NCBI RefSeq assembly: GCF_001514125.1
Contig: NZ_KQ948549.1
Span: 707,257-771,256 of the forward strand
DNA from: Streptomyces longwoodensis
GTDB lineage: Bacteria > Actinomycetota > Actinomycetes > Streptomycetales > Streptomycetaceae
DNA: 64,000 nt
Direction of reading: 5' to 3'
Shown here: positions 25,552-34,454 of the stretch, piece after piece
Position numbering within the stretch: position 1 is the first letter of the stretch
Layout: each line of letters begins with the position of its first letter
Translations under genes and position numbers: made by a program
Notes under the pieces: model-generated
What the model was told of the DNA's origin: nothing
Database searches by the model: none
The model's input: the letters and a program-made list of their open reading frames with translations, nothing else

Positions 25552-26748
25552 GTGGATCTGGAGACCGACGTCGCCGTGGTCGGGGCGGGCGCGGCGGGAC
25601 TGTCGCTCGTGCTCGGCCTGGCACGGCCCCCCGTAGGGGCGCGCCCCCTGGACACCGTGCTGCTGGCCGCCCCGCCCGGCCCGACGCGCACCGCGCCGCG
25701 CACCTGGTGCTTCTGGGAGCGGGGCGTGGGCCCGTACGACGAGGCGCTGACCGCCCGCTGGGACCACCTGCGCGTGCGCGCCCCCGACGGCACGGCCGTC
25801 ACCCGGGCGATCGCGCCCTTGACGTACAAGATGCTGTCGTCCGACGCGTTCGAGACGCTGGTCGCCGACGAGATCGCGGTCAGCGGCCGGACACGGCGCG
25901 TGGAGGCGGCCGTCGGGCAGGTCGAACCGCTGCCGGACGGCGCCCGGGTGCACGGGCGGCTGCCCGACGGCGGCCGCGTCACGGTCCGCGCCCGCTGGGT
26001 CTTCGACTCCCGCCCCCTGGCGTCCCTGCCGCCCGCGCGCACCACGCTGCTCCAGCACTTCCGCGGCTGGTTCGTCCGGACCCGGACGCCGGTCTTCGAC
26101 CCGGACGCGGTGGAGCTGATGGACTTCCGCACCCCGCAGCCGGCCCACGGGCTGAGCTTCGGCTACGTGCTGCCGGTCGGCCCGCGCGAGGCGCTGGTCG
26201 AGTACACGGAGTTCTCCCGGCAGGTCCTGCCCGGCGGGCAGTACGACCGCGTCCTGCGCCGGTACGTGGAGGACGTGGTCGGGCTGGACGACTACCGGGT
26301 GAGCGCCACCGAGCACGGCGTGATCCCCATGACGGACGCCGCCTTCCCCCGGGAGTGCGCCCCGCACGTCTTCCGCATCGGCGCCTCGGCCGGGGCCACC
26401 CGCCCCTCGACCGGGTACACCTTCAGCGCCGTGCAGCGGCAGACCCGTGCCGTGGCCGACGCCCTGCACGCCGGCCGCCGGCCGCTGCCGCCCCGCCCGC
26501 ACTCCGCGCGGGCCCGGCTGATGGACGCCATCCTCCTGCACGCCCTGGACAGCGGGCGGGTCGACGGTCCCGCCTTCTTCAGCAGGCTCTTCGCGCGCGT
26601 GCCGCCGGAGCGGCTGCTGCGCTTCCTCGACGGCGCCACCAGCCTGCCCGAGGACCTCGCCGTCGGCGCGCACGTGCCCACCGCCGCGATGCTCACCTCC
26701 GCCCTCCGCCTGCCCTTCACCCCGCGCCGGCCCCGTCCGGCCGCCTGA
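25552..26748 (+). CDS. crtY: Lycopene cyclase (CrtY type)
   Basis: A 398-residue lycopene beta-cyclase that forms the beta rings of beta-carotene. The N-terminal FAD-binding motif is VAVVGAGAAGLSLVLGLA. The family block RTWCFWERG follows, then YVLPVGPREALVEYTEFS, which contains the counterpart of the FLEET catalytic motif, and GIPMTD-like GVIPMTDAAFPR. The GTG at 25552 is preceded at some distance by GAGGGAG. It is first in crtY-crtT-crtU and divergent from crtE. Length is in the family range. Confidence 0.9.
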   Translation: MDLETDVAVVGAGAAGLSLVLGLARPPVGARPLDTVLLAAPPGPTRTAPRTWCFWERGVGPYDEALTARWDHLRVRAPDGTAVTRAIAPLTYKMLSSDAFETLVADEIAVSGRTRRVEAAVGQVEPLPDGARVHGRLPDGGRVTVRARWVFDSRPLASLPPARTTLLQHFRGWFVRTRTPVFDPDAVELMDFRTPQPAHGLSFGYVLPVGPREALVEYTEFSRQVLPGGQYDRVLRRYVEDVVGLDDYRVSATEHGVIPMTDAAFPRECAPHVFRIGASAGATRPSTGYTFSAVQRQTRAVADALHAGRRPLPPRPHSARARLMDAILLHALDSGRVDGPAFFSRLFARVPPERLLRFLDGATSLPEDLAVGAHVPTAAMLTSALRLPFTPRRPRPAA

Positions 26749-26765
26749 CCCCGGAGCCCTCACCC

Positions 26766-27515
26766 ATGCCGCTCCTGCGCGACGCGCGTCTCGCCGACGC
26801 CTTCGACCACGCCGCCCGCAGCTACGACACCCTCGTGGCGGCCAACCCCGGCTACCACGCCCACCTGCGCCGCTCCGTCCGGCGGCTCGGTCTGCCGCGG
26901 CGCGGCACGAAGTTGCGCGTCCTCGACCTCGGCTGCGGCACCGGGGCGTCCACCGCCGCGCTGGCCGCCGTCCTGCCCGGCGCGCAGATCACCGCGGTCG
27001 ACGCGAGCGAGGGCATGCTGCGCCGTGCCGCGCTCCGCCCGTGGTCGGCGTCCGTGCGCTTCGTCCACGCCCCCGTGGAGCGCCTCGCGGAGGCGGGCGT
27101 CAGCGGCCCGTTCGACGCCGTCTTCGCCGCGTACCTGCTGCGCAACACCGCCGACCCGGACGCCGTGCTGACCGCCGCCCACCGCCTGCTCGCACCGCAC
27201 GGCCGGCTCGCCGTGCACGAGTACGCGCTCAGCGGGCACCCCGCGCACAAGGCGGTGTGGAACGCGGTGTGCGGCGGACTGGTCCTGCCCGTCGCCACCC
27301 TGCTCGGCGACGGCCCGCTCTACCGGCACCTGTGGCACAGCGTGCTCGCCTTCGACACCGCGGGCGCCCTCGCCCGCCGGGTGACGGCGGCCGGGTTCGA
27401 ACGGGTGCGCGTGCTGCCCCTGCCGGGCTGGCAGGCCGGGATCACCCACACCGTGGTGGCGCGCCGCGCCGCCCGTGGCCACGACACCCTCCGGACGGGA
27501 GCCGACCCGCGATGA
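26766..27515 (+). CDS. crtT: SAM-dependent methyltransferase of the carotenoid cluster
   Basis: A 249-residue class I methyltransferase with the SAM motif RVLDLGCGTGAS (about 51-62) followed by ITAVDASEGML, and a post-motif FDAVFAAYLLRNTADPD like UbiE/COQ5 enzymes. Its position between crtY and crtU is that of crtT in the S. coelicolor cluster, where its exact substrate is not settled. The stop overlaps the crtU ATG (27512-27515), so the two are translationally coupled. Confidence 0.85.
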   Translation: MPLLRDARLADAFDHAARSYDTLVAANPGYHAHLRRSVRRLGLPRRGTKLRVLDLGCGTGASTAALAAVLPGAQITAVDASEGMLRRAALRPWSASVRFVHAPVERLAEAGVSGPFDAVFAAYLLRNTADPDAVLTAAHRLLAPHGRLAVHEYALSGHPAHKAVWNAVCGGLVLPVATLLGDGPLYRHLWHSVLAFDTAGALARRVTAAGFERVRVLPLPGWQAGITHTVVARRAARGHDTLRTGADPR

Positions 27516-29110
27516 CCTCCCACCCCGAGCCCTCGCGCCCCCTGCCCTCCCGCCCCGGCCCCTCCCGCCCGGGCCGCGACCGGCTGGCACGGCTGCTGCC
27601 CGCCGCACCCGGCGCCGACCGCGCCGACCCCTCGACCGCCCCGAGCGTCGCCGTCGTCGGCGGTGGCATCGCCGGGCTCACGGCCGCCACCGCGCTGGCC
27701 GAGCGCGGCGTACGCGTCACGCTGTACGAGAGCGAGGCGGTGCTCGGCGGCCGGCTGGCGGGCTGGCCGACCCGGCTCGCCGACGGCAGCACGGCCACCA
27801 TGAGCCGGGGCTTCCACGCGTTCTTCCGTCAGTACTACAACCTGCGCGCCCTGCTGCGCCGCACCGACCCCGGCCTCTCCCGCCTGAGGGGCCTGCCCGA
27901 CTACCCCCTGCGGCACTCCGCCGGCGGACAGGACAGCTTCCGGCACGTGCCCCGCACCCCGCCGCTGAGCGCCCTCGGCTTCGTCGCGCTGAGCCCGTCG
28001 TTCGGGCTGCGCGACCTGGCCCGGATGAACGCCCGCGCGGCGCTGCCCCTGCTCGACGTGCGCGTGCCGGGCGTGTACGAACAGCTGGACGCGACCAGCG
28101 CGCACGACTTCCTGGAGGCGATCCGCTTCCCCCCGGCGGCACGGCACCTGGCCTTCGAGGTCTTCTCGCGGAGCTTCTTCGCCGACCCGCGCCTGCTGTC
28201 GGCCGCCGAGATGGCGCTGATGTTCCACATCTACTTCCTCGGCTCGGCCGAGGGCCTGCTGTTCGACGTGCCGACCGAGCCCTTCCCGCAGGCCCTGTGG
28301 GACCCGCTGGCCGCCCACCTGACCGGCCTCGGGGCGCGCCTGCTGACGTCCAGCCCGGTCGAGGCCGTCACACCGGACCGCCCCGGAGCCGGGTCCGCGG
28401 GCTTCACCGTGGCCACCCGCACCGCCGAGGACCACCACGACGCCGTCGTCCTCGCCCTGGACCCGGGCGCCCTGCGCGACCTCGTGCACCGCTCCGACGG
28501 CCTCGGTGACCCGGCGTGGCGCGAGCGCCTGGCCCGGCTGCGCACCGCGCCGCCGTTCCTCGTCACCCGCCTGTGGCTGGACCGGCCGGTCCGCGTCGAC
28601 CGGCCCGGCTTCCTCGGCACCAGCGGCTACGGCCCCCTGGACAACGTCAGCGTCCTGGACCGCTGGGAGGGCGAGGCCGCCCGCTGGGCCGCCCGCACCG
28701 GCGGCTCGGTCCTCGAACTGCACGCCTACGCCCTGCCCGACGCCGGCGACCGGGAGGCCCGGCAGAAGGAGCTCGTCGGCGAACTGCACCGCGTCTACCC
28801 CGAGACGGGCCCCGCCCGGGTGGTGGACGTCCGCCACGAGTGGCGCGCGGACTGCCCGCTGTTCCCCGTCGGCGGCTACGCCGACCGGCCGGCCGTGCGC
28901 ACCCCGACCCCGGGCCTCGTCCTGGCCGGCGACGCCGTCCGCACCGGCCTGCCGGTGGCGCTCATGGAACGGGCGGCCACCAGCGGCTTCCTCGCCGCCA
29001 ACGCCCTCCTGGACGGCTGGGGACTGCGCGGGCACCCGCTGTGGACCGTGCCGGACGGCGGCCGCACGGCGGCGCTGCGGTGGGCGGCCCGCGCGGCGGG
29101 CGGGGCGTGA
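27512..29110 (+). CDS. crtU: Carotene desaturase/methyltransferase forming aromatic rings
   Basis: A 532-residue FAD-dependent enzyme of the CrtU type, which turns beta-carotene into isorenieratene by desaturation and methyl shift. The FAD motif is VAVVGGGIAGLTAATALAER (from about residue 46), then YESEAVLGGRLAGW. Other family blocks are MSRGFHAFFRQYYNLR and the C-terminal GLVLAGDAVRTGLPVALMER. The first 45 residues form a Pro/Ser/Arg-rich extension. It ends the plus-strand crt operon; a perfect 20-bp stem-loop lies just after the stop. Confidence 0.9.
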   Translation: MTSHPEPSRPLPSRPGPSRPGRDRLARLLPAAPGADRADPSTAPSVAVVGGGIAGLTAATALAERGVRVTLYESEAVLGGRLAGWPTRLADGSTATMSRGFHAFFRQYYNLRALLRRTDPGLSRLRGLPDYPLRHSAGGQDSFRHVPRTPPLSALGFVALSPSFGLRDLARMNARAALPLLDVRVPGVYEQLDATSAHDFLEAIRFPPAARHLAFEVFSRSFFADPRLLSAAEMALMFHIYFLGSAEGLLFDVPTEPFPQALWDPLAAHLTGLGARLLTSSPVEAVTPDRPGAGSAGFTVATRTAEDHHDAVVLALDPGALRDLVHRSDGLGDPAWRERLARLRTAPPFLVTRLWLDRPVRVDRPGFLGTSGYGPLDNVSVLDRWEGEAARWAARTGGSVLELHAYALPDAGDREARQKELVGELHRVYPETGPARVVDVRHEWRADCPLFPVGGYADRPAVRTPTPGLVLAGDAVRTGLPVALMERAATSGFLAANALLDGWGLRGHPLWTVPDGGRTAALRWAARAAGGA

Positions 29111-29115
29111 GACGA

Positions 29116-29156
29116 CCGAGCGGGGCGGGCGCCGGACCGGCGCCCGCCCCGCTCGG
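29116..29156. terminator. Perfect 20-bp bidirectional stem-loop between crtU and photolyase
   Basis: CCGAGCGGGGCGGGCGCCGG (29116-29135) is the exact reverse complement of CCGGCGCCCGCCCCGCTCGG (29137-29156), with a single A between; in practice the innermost bases form the loop. It lies between two convergent genes and should terminate both. Confidence 0.85.
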
Positions 29157-29165
29157 TCCGGCGCC

Positions 29166-30542
29166 TCAGCGCGCCCGCTCGCGGGCCTGCCGGAACCGGT
29201 ACAGCCCCGCCGACAGCTCCACCACCGGTTCCGGGTAGTCCAGCGCGGCCCGGTCCGGGCCGGCCAGCTTCCACGGCTCGTGGACGGCCGGGGCGTCGAC
29301 CCCGGCCAGCTCCGGCACCCACCGGCGCACGTACGTGCCGTCGGGGTCGTACTTCTTGGCCTGGGTGAGGGGGTTGAGGACCCGGTTGGGCCGGGTGTCG
29401 GTGCCCGTGCCGGCCACCCACTGCCAGTTGAGCTGGTTGTTGGCCACGTCCCCGTCGACCAGCCAGTGCAGGAAGTGGGCGGCGCCGATGCGCCAGTCGA
29501 CGTACAGGGTCTTGGCGAGGAAGCTCGCGGTGAGCAGCCGGGCCCGGTTGTGCATCCAGCCCTCGTGGCGCAGCTGCCGCATCGCGGCGTCGATCACCGG
29601 ATAGCCGGTCCGGCCCGTCTCCCACGCCTCGATGTCCGCCGCGGCGGTGCGCCGCGAACGCCAGCTGTCCCGCTTGGTGCGGTAGTCCGCGCGGGCCGCG
29701 CCCGGACGGGCGGCCAGCACCTGGCGGTGGAAGTCGCGCCAGGCGAGCTGCCGGACGAGGGCGTCGGCCCCGGGGCCGCCCTGCTTGCGGGCGCGGTGGA
29801 CCAGCTCCACCGCGGACAGCGTGCCGAAGTGCAGGTGCGGGGAGAACCGCGAGGTGGTGTCGGCGGCCAGGTCGTCCCGCGTGTCGTCGTAGGCGTCCAG
29901 CCCCTTGCGCCAGTAGGCCGTCATCCGCCGGCGGCCCGCGGCCTCCCCGCCCGCCGCGAGGGCGGGCGAGACACCGCCGACGTCACCGCGGGCGGGCAGA
30001 GGTTCGCCCGTCACGTGCCCGGGCACACTCACCCGGCGCGGGGGCGGGGCGACCGGGCGCAGCACCAGCCGGTCCCACTGGCGGAAGTACGGCGTGAACA
30101 CGGCGAAGTGGTCCGCGGAGGCGGGCGTCACCGTGCCCGGCGGCACCGCCACGGTGACGGCGTCGTGCACGAACAGGCGGCGGCCGTCCGCCTCCAGCGC
30201 CCGCCGCAGCCGCTCCTCGCGGCGGGCGGCGAAGGCGGTGTGGCCGGCGGCCATGTGGATCTCGTCGGCGTCGGCCTCGGTCACCACCCGGCACACCTCC
30301 TCGACCAGGTCGCCCGAGCGCACCACGAGCCGCCCGCCGCGCTCGCGCAGCGAGGCGTCCAGGTCGGCCAGGCAGTCGGCGAGGAACGCGCGCCGGTTGG
30401 GCGGGTCGAAGCCGGCCGCCGTCACGGCGCGGTCGCGCACGAAGAGCGGCACCACCGCGTCCGAGGCGTCCAGCGCGGCCCGCATCGGCGGATGGTCGTG
30501 CAGCCGCAGATCGGCGGTGAACAGGACGACCGAGACGTGCAT
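29166..30542 (-). CDS. phr: Deoxyribodipyrimidine photolyase
   Basis: A 458-residue DNA photolyase that uses light to split cyclobutane pyrimidine dimers. The N-terminal alpha/beta antenna domain begins MHVSVVLFTADLRLHDHP. The C-terminal FAD domain carries TTSRFSPHLHFGTLS, QLAWRDFHRQVLAARP, TGYPVIDAAMRQLRHEGWMH followed by NRARLL, and DGDVANNQLNWQWVAGTGTD, with the Trp-rich electron-transfer and FAD-binding residues expected of class I enzymes. A CCGGAGGAGAG ribosome binding site precedes the ATG. Photolyase genes belong to the LitS light regulon in S. coelicolor, which fits the location. Confidence 0.95.
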   Translation of the reverse strand: MHVSVVLFTADLRLHDHPPMRAALDASDAVVPLFVRDRAVTAAGFDPPNRRAFLADCLADLDASLRERGGRLVVRSGDLVEEVCRVVTEADADEIHMAAGHTAFAARREERLRRALEADGRRLFVHDAVTVAVPPGTVTPASADHFAVFTPYFRQWDRLVLRPVAPPPRRVSVPGHVTGEPLPARGDVGGVSPALAAGGEAAGRRRMTAYWRKGLDAYDDTRDDLAADTTSRFSPHLHFGTLSAVELVHRARKQGGPGADALVRQLAWRDFHRQVLAARPGAARADYRTKRDSWRSRRTAAADIEAWETGRTGYPVIDAAMRQLRHEGWMHNRARLLTASFLAKTLYVDWRIGAAHFLHWLVDGDVANNQLNWQWVAGTGTDTRPNRVLNPLTQAKKYDPDGTYVRRWVPELAGVDAPAVHEPWKLAGPDRAALDYPEPVVELSAGLYRFRQARERAR

Positions 30543-30682
30543 GGCTTCGACTCTCCTCCGGGTGACGGCGCTGTCCGATGAGGACGGCGGATACTTCCCC
30601 CGTCACGCCGCCCACGGATGCGGTCGGCCCGTACGGGTCCGTCACGTCACCCGGACGCCCGCTTCCCGGGCCGCCCGGTCGG

Positions 30683-31654
30683 CTACCAGGCCCGCAGGGG
30701 ATCCCCCGCGACGAGCCGGGAGACGAACCCGTCGGGGCCCTGGGCGGGCTCGCCGAGGACGGTGACGCGGTGCATCACCCGGTCGACGTCGAGGTGGGCG
30801 AAGTCCGTGGGCGCGAAGTGGCAGGTGCTGCGGTTGTCCCAGAAGGCGATGCTGCCGGGCTCCCAGCGGAAGCGGACGGTGTACTCGGCGCTCGTCAGGT
30901 GCTGGAACAGCAGCTCCAGGAGGTGCCGGCTCTCCAGCTCGGAGAAGCCCGTGACGCGGGTGGTCGAGCCGGGGCTGACGAAGAGGGCCCGCTCGCCGGT
31001 CTCCGGGTGGACCCGCACGACGGGGTGGACCGCGACCTGCGGGTCGTCGCAGTACATCCGGAGGATGCCGCGGTCCCGCTCGTCCGAATGGCGCAGGTGC
31101 ACCGCCGAGAAGAAGGCGTGTTCCGCGGTGAGTCCGTCGACGAACTCCCGCAGGGCGGGGGACAGTCCCTCGTAGGCGGCGACCGTGTTGGTCCACTGGG
31201 TGTCGCCGCCGAACTCCGGCGTCCGCTCCGCCCGCAGGATGGACAGGTCCGGCGGATTGACGGCCTGGGTGAGGTCGCTGTGCCAGCCGGCGATCGGGGA
31301 GAGCCACTTGCGGCGGTAGTCCTCCTCGAAGTTCGCGCCGTAGCGCTCGGTGTCGGCCCTGGGGTCGACGGTGAGGATCTCGGGGTGGCCCTCGGGATGG
31401 ACGCCGTGCTTGGTGCCGGGGCGGCGGGTGAGCGCGCCGAAGCGGCGGCCGAAGGCGATGTGCTGGGCGTGGTCGATGTCCTGGCCGCGGAAGAAGACCA
31501 CCCGGTGGGTCAGGACGGCCCGGCGGATCTCCGCCACGGTGGCGTCGTCCAGGTCCGCGCGGAGGTCGACGCCGGAGATCTCGGCGCCGATCCGGCCGGC
31601 CACCCGCCGGACGGTGAGCCTGTCGCTCTGCGGGGGCTTCAGGGTTGTGGGCAT
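30683..31654 (-). CDS. TauD/TfdA-family 2-oxoglutarate/Fe(II) dioxygenase
   Basis: A 323-residue enzyme of the taurine-dioxygenase superfamily. The N-terminal RVAGRIGAEISGVDLRADL and the motif WHSDLTQ (the HxD iron ligands) are typical. The distal His lies in HRVTVLGE and a downstream Arg would bind 2-oxoglutarate. Such enzymes hydroxylate or oxidise small molecules; in biosynthetic clusters they usually act on amino acids. It is the most 3' gene of the minus-strand cluster, 51 nt after the AEC transporter gene. The substrate is unknown. Confidence 0.85.
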   Translation of the reverse strand: MPTTLKPPQSDRLTVRRVAGRIGAEISGVDLRADLDDATVAEIRRAVLTHRVVFFRGQDIDHAQHIAFGRRFGALTRRPGTKHGVHPEGHPEILTVDPRADTERYGANFEEDYRRKWLSPIAGWHSDLTQAVNPPDLSILRAERTPEFGGDTQWTNTVAAYEGLSPALREFVDGLTAEHAFFSAVHLRHSDERDRGILRMYCDDPQVAVHPVVRVHPETGERALFVSPGSTTRVTGFSELESRHLLELLFQHLTSAEYTVRFRWEPGSIAFWDNRSTCHFAPTDFAHLDVDRVMHRVTVLGEPAQGPDGFVSRLVAGDPLRAW

Positions 31655-31705
31655 GCCGGTGCCTTTCGAGGGTCGTTGGAGTGCTTGACGGGTGCGGAGA
31701 GGGCG

Positions 31706-32653
31706 TCAGGCCCGCTGCGCCCACTGCACGAGCAGGGGCAGCAGGACCAGCGCCGCCACCGAGCTCTTGATCACGAGTGCGGCGGACATGTCGATGCCCA
31801 CCTCGTAGCGCTGGGCGAAGATGAACAGGTTCTGCGGGGCCGGCATCGCCGCGATCAGGACCAGGTAGCGGAGCCAGTCGCCGCGCACCCCGAAGCCGTA
31901 GCGGGCCACGGCGAACGCCAGCAGGGGGAAGACCACGCACTTGAAGGCGATGATGCCCGCCTCCTCCAGGGTGGTGCCCCGTACGGACAGCCCCGCCCCG
32001 CCCAGGTGCAGTCCGAGGGCGAACAGCGCCACCGGGGAGGCGCTGTCGCCGACGAAGGCGAAGCTGTCCAGGACGGTGTGCGGCAGCCGCACGGACAGCA
32101 GGTTGAGCAGGATGCCCGCGTTGCAGGCGATGACCAGCGGCGTCAGCAGGGACGCACCCACGGCCGCTCCGAGTTGCCGGCCCCGGCTGCGGGTGCGGTC
32201 CGCCCGCCCCAGTTCCATCACCGCGATGACGACGAGGGACAGCACGCACACCTGGAAGAGGAGCACGGGGAAGATCGGTGCCGCGTTCCCGAACAGCATG
32301 ATGAACACGGGGACGGCGAAGTAGGCCGTGTTCACCTGGACGGCCGCCATGACGCGCAGCGCGATGCCGCGCGGCTCGCGGACGCCGCAGGCCCACGCCA
32401 GCGAGCCGACGAGGACCACCGCGAGACCTGCCGCCGTCGCGTACCCGGTGATCGCCCGCCAGTTGAACAGGGCGCCGAGGTCGCTGGAGTAGATGTTGCC
32501 GAACAGGTAGCACGGGACCGCGAAGAGGAAGGCGTAGTCCGCGAAGGCCTTGGAGCTCTCGGCCGGCACCACCTTCCGTCTCGCGAGGACCACCCCGCAC
32601 CCGAAGGCGAGAATCACCGGCGCGAGCTTCTCCAGCGCCTCGACCGCTCCCAT
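31706..32653 (-). CDS. AEC-family (auxin efflux carrier-like) transporter
   Basis: A 315-residue membrane protein with about ten predicted helices, starting APVILAFGCGVVLARRKVVP. It has the internal pattern of the AEC family, with conserved AVQVNTAYFAVPVFIMLFGN and LIAAMPAPQNLFIFAQRY. AEC carriers move organic acids or amino-acid-like compounds across the cytoplasmic membrane. In this cluster it may import a precursor or export the product; the MFS gene at the other end is a second candidate. It is downstream of the aminotransferase gene with a 46-nt gap. Confidence 0.8.
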   Translation of the reverse strand: MGAVEALEKLAPVILAFGCGVVLARRKVVPAESSKAFADYAFLFAVPCYLFGNIYSSDLGALFNWRAITGYATAAGLAVVLVGSLAWACGVREPRGIALRVMAAVQVNTAYFAVPVFIMLFGNAAPIFPVLLFQVCVLSLVVIAVMELGRADRTRSRGRQLGAAVGASLLTPLVIACNAGILLNLLSVRLPHTVLDSFAFVGDSASPVALFALGLHLGGAGLSVRGTTLEEAGIIAFKCVVFPLLAFAVARYGFGVRGDWLRYLVLIAAMPAPQNLFIFAQRYEVGIDMSAALVIKSSVAALVLLPLLVQWAQRA

Positions 32654-32699
32654 GCATGTGCCCTTGCTGTCATGGCGCCCGTGGAGGGAGCCCCGTTCC

Positions 32700-33584
32700 C
32701 TACCGTGCGCTCGTGACGAGGCGCCGGTAACCGCTGATCAGTGTCCTGACGACCCGGTTGCCGCCGACGTCGTAACGCTGTGCGTCGATCCGCGACACGG
32801 GCAGGATCTCGCAGGCCGTGCCGCAGACGAACGCGCCGTCCGCCTCGCCCGCGAAGGAGGGCGCCAGGTCGGCCTCCGTGCAGGCGATGCCCTCCCGCTC
32901 GGCCAGCGCCAGTACACAGGCGCGGGTGATGCCGTCGATCGTGCACCGGGTCGTCGGCGTGTACAGGGCGCCGTCCTTGGTGAAGAACAGGTGGGCGCCT
33001 GTGGCCTCGACGAAGTCGCCGCGGTCGTCCAGGAGCAGGGCGTCGTCGAAACCGGCCCGCAGCGCCTCGTTCTTGCACACCGTGCCGATCATGTAGTTGC
33101 CGGCCGCCTTGCTCTTCACGGGCGCGGAGTCCGGCGCGGGCCTGCGGTAGCGCCCGATGGTCAGCGCTATGCCCTTGTCCACCGCGTCCGCCGCCGCGTA
33201 GTAGCCGCTGGGCAGTTCCCACGCGGCGATCGAGGTGTGCACGGACGTCTTCAGGGCGGCGGTCTGGATGACCTCCGACCCGCGCCAGGCGTTCATCCGG
33301 ACGTAGCCCTCGGTGATCCGGGCCCGCCGCACCACGTCGAGCGTGGCGGTGCGCAGGGTCTCGTCGTCGTACTCGAGGTCGAAGTCCAGGATGCGGGCCG
33401 ACGCACGCAGCCGTGCGACGTGCTCGGCCGGCATGAACGGGACCCCGCCGTAGACGCGGAGGCCCTCGAAGACGCTGGAGGCGTAGTGCAGGCCGTGGCT
33501 GAGGACGTGCAGGGTGGCGTCGGGCCAGTCGACCGCCGCGCCGTCGTACCAGATCGTGCCGGTCCGCTGGTCGAAGGGAATCAT
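32700..33584 (-). CDS. Class IV aminotransferase, branched-chain amino acid type
   Basis: A 294-residue fold-type IV PLP enzyme. The N-terminal IWYDGAAVDWPDATLHVLSH and HYASSVFEGLRVYGG are the branched-chain aminotransferase signature. The PLP lysine lies in VKSKAAGNYMIG, and the cofactor phosphate-binding region reads DALLLDDRGDFVEATGAHLF. Such enzymes transaminate hydrophobic 2-oxo acids, and related ones make D-amino acids or other building blocks. Within this cluster it probably supplies or modifies an amino-acid unit. It is separated by only 9 nt from the upstream oxygenase gene. Confidence 0.88.
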   Translation of the reverse strand: MIPFDQRTGTIWYDGAAVDWPDATLHVLSHGLHYASSVFEGLRVYGGVPFMPAEHVARLRASARILDFDLEYDDETLRTATLDVVRRARITEGYVRMNAWRGSEVIQTAALKTSVHTSIAAWELPSGYYAAADAVDKGIALTIGRYRRPAPDSAPVKSKAAGNYMIGTVCKNEALRAGFDDALLLDDRGDFVEATGAHLFFTKDGALYTPTTRCTIDGITRACVLALAEREGIACTEADLAPSFAGEADGAFVCGTACEILPVSRIDAQRYDVGGNRVVRTLISGYRRLVTSAR

Positions 33585-33593
33585 GACGGACCC

Positions 33594-34427
33594 TCAGATC
33601 GCCAGGTCGAACAGCGGGTTCTGCAGGTCGCCCACGAGGGCGACGAAACGCCGCTGGTGCGGGGTGACGGCCCGCACCGACACGCCGTGCAGCGCCAGGG
33701 GGTTGATGGGGTACATCACCAGCGTGTTGCTCTCGTACGGCACCGTGGTGACCTCCTCGACGTACTTCGGGTCGATGTCGAAGCGGTTGTCCCCGTACTC
33801 GGACGCGCTGGTGTGGAACTTGTGGGCCTCCGTGCGGTACCGGTACAGCACCAGGTCACCGCCGGTGGCGTCGTCCTCCGGGAGACGCATGTAGAACAGG
33901 CCGCCGAACAGCTTGTACGGCTTGTCGACGTGCGGGCCCCGGTACGACGAAGGCCTGCCGGTCACCGCCGAGTTGATGACGGCGGTGCAGTCCATGAGGA
34001 TGTCGTGGGTCTCGAAGCCGTCCCGGTTGCGCCGCCCCACCCGCAGCTCGCGCAGCGGGCGTCCGATGCCCTGCTCGGCGTCCGGCAGGTTGGCGAGCAG
34101 GTCCTCCTGGAAGAGGTCGAGGAACTCCTGGTAGAACTCCGGCGACGCGTGCCGGGTGACGAAGTCCTTCCAGACCTGCGCCATGGCCGCGTCGCCCAGG
34201 ATCGCCTCGGACATGTAGTTGTAGCGCTCGTTGGAGGTGATCGGCTTGCCGATCCGCTCGCCTATGTACTCGGCCGTCGGCATGGACTTCGCCAGCGCGT
34301 CGTACAGCTCCGCCGGCAGGGCGTCACGGATCACGACGTGCGGGAACGGGTCGCGGCGGATGTCGTCCTCGGTGACGCCGGCCAGCAGTGAGGTGATCGC
34401 GGGCGCGTCTTCGCGGGTGTCGGTCAC
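33594..34427 (-). CDS. 2-oxoglutarate/Fe(II)-dependent oxygenase-like protein
   Basis: A 277-residue protein of the prolyl-hydroxylase-like oxygenase superfamily. GPHVDKPYKLFGGLFYM provides the HxD iron ligands, and NPLALHGVSVRAVTPHQRR gives the distal His and the Arg that binds 2-oxoglutarate. The N-terminus (DPFPHVVIRDALPAELYDAL) is typical of the group. It starts with GTG preceded by AGAGG. It is the second oxygenase of the cluster; the substrate could be an amino acid, or an amino acid bound to the carrier domain. Confidence 0.8.
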   Translation of the reverse strand: MTDTREDAPAITSLLAGVTEDDIRRDPFPHVVIRDALPAELYDALAKSMPTAEYIGERIGKPITSNERYNYMSEAILGDAAMAQVWKDFVTRHASPEFYQEFLDLFQEDLLANLPDAEQGIGRPLRELRVGRRNRDGFETHDILMDCTAVINSAVTGRPSSYRGPHVDKPYKLFGGLFYMRLPEDDATGGDLVLYRYRTEAHKFHTSASEYGDNRFDIDPKYVEEVTTVPYESNTLVMYPINPLALHGVSVRAVTPHQRRFVALVGDLQNPLFDLAI

Positions 34428-34454
34428 GGGTGCCTCTTCTCTGGGGTGGAGTGG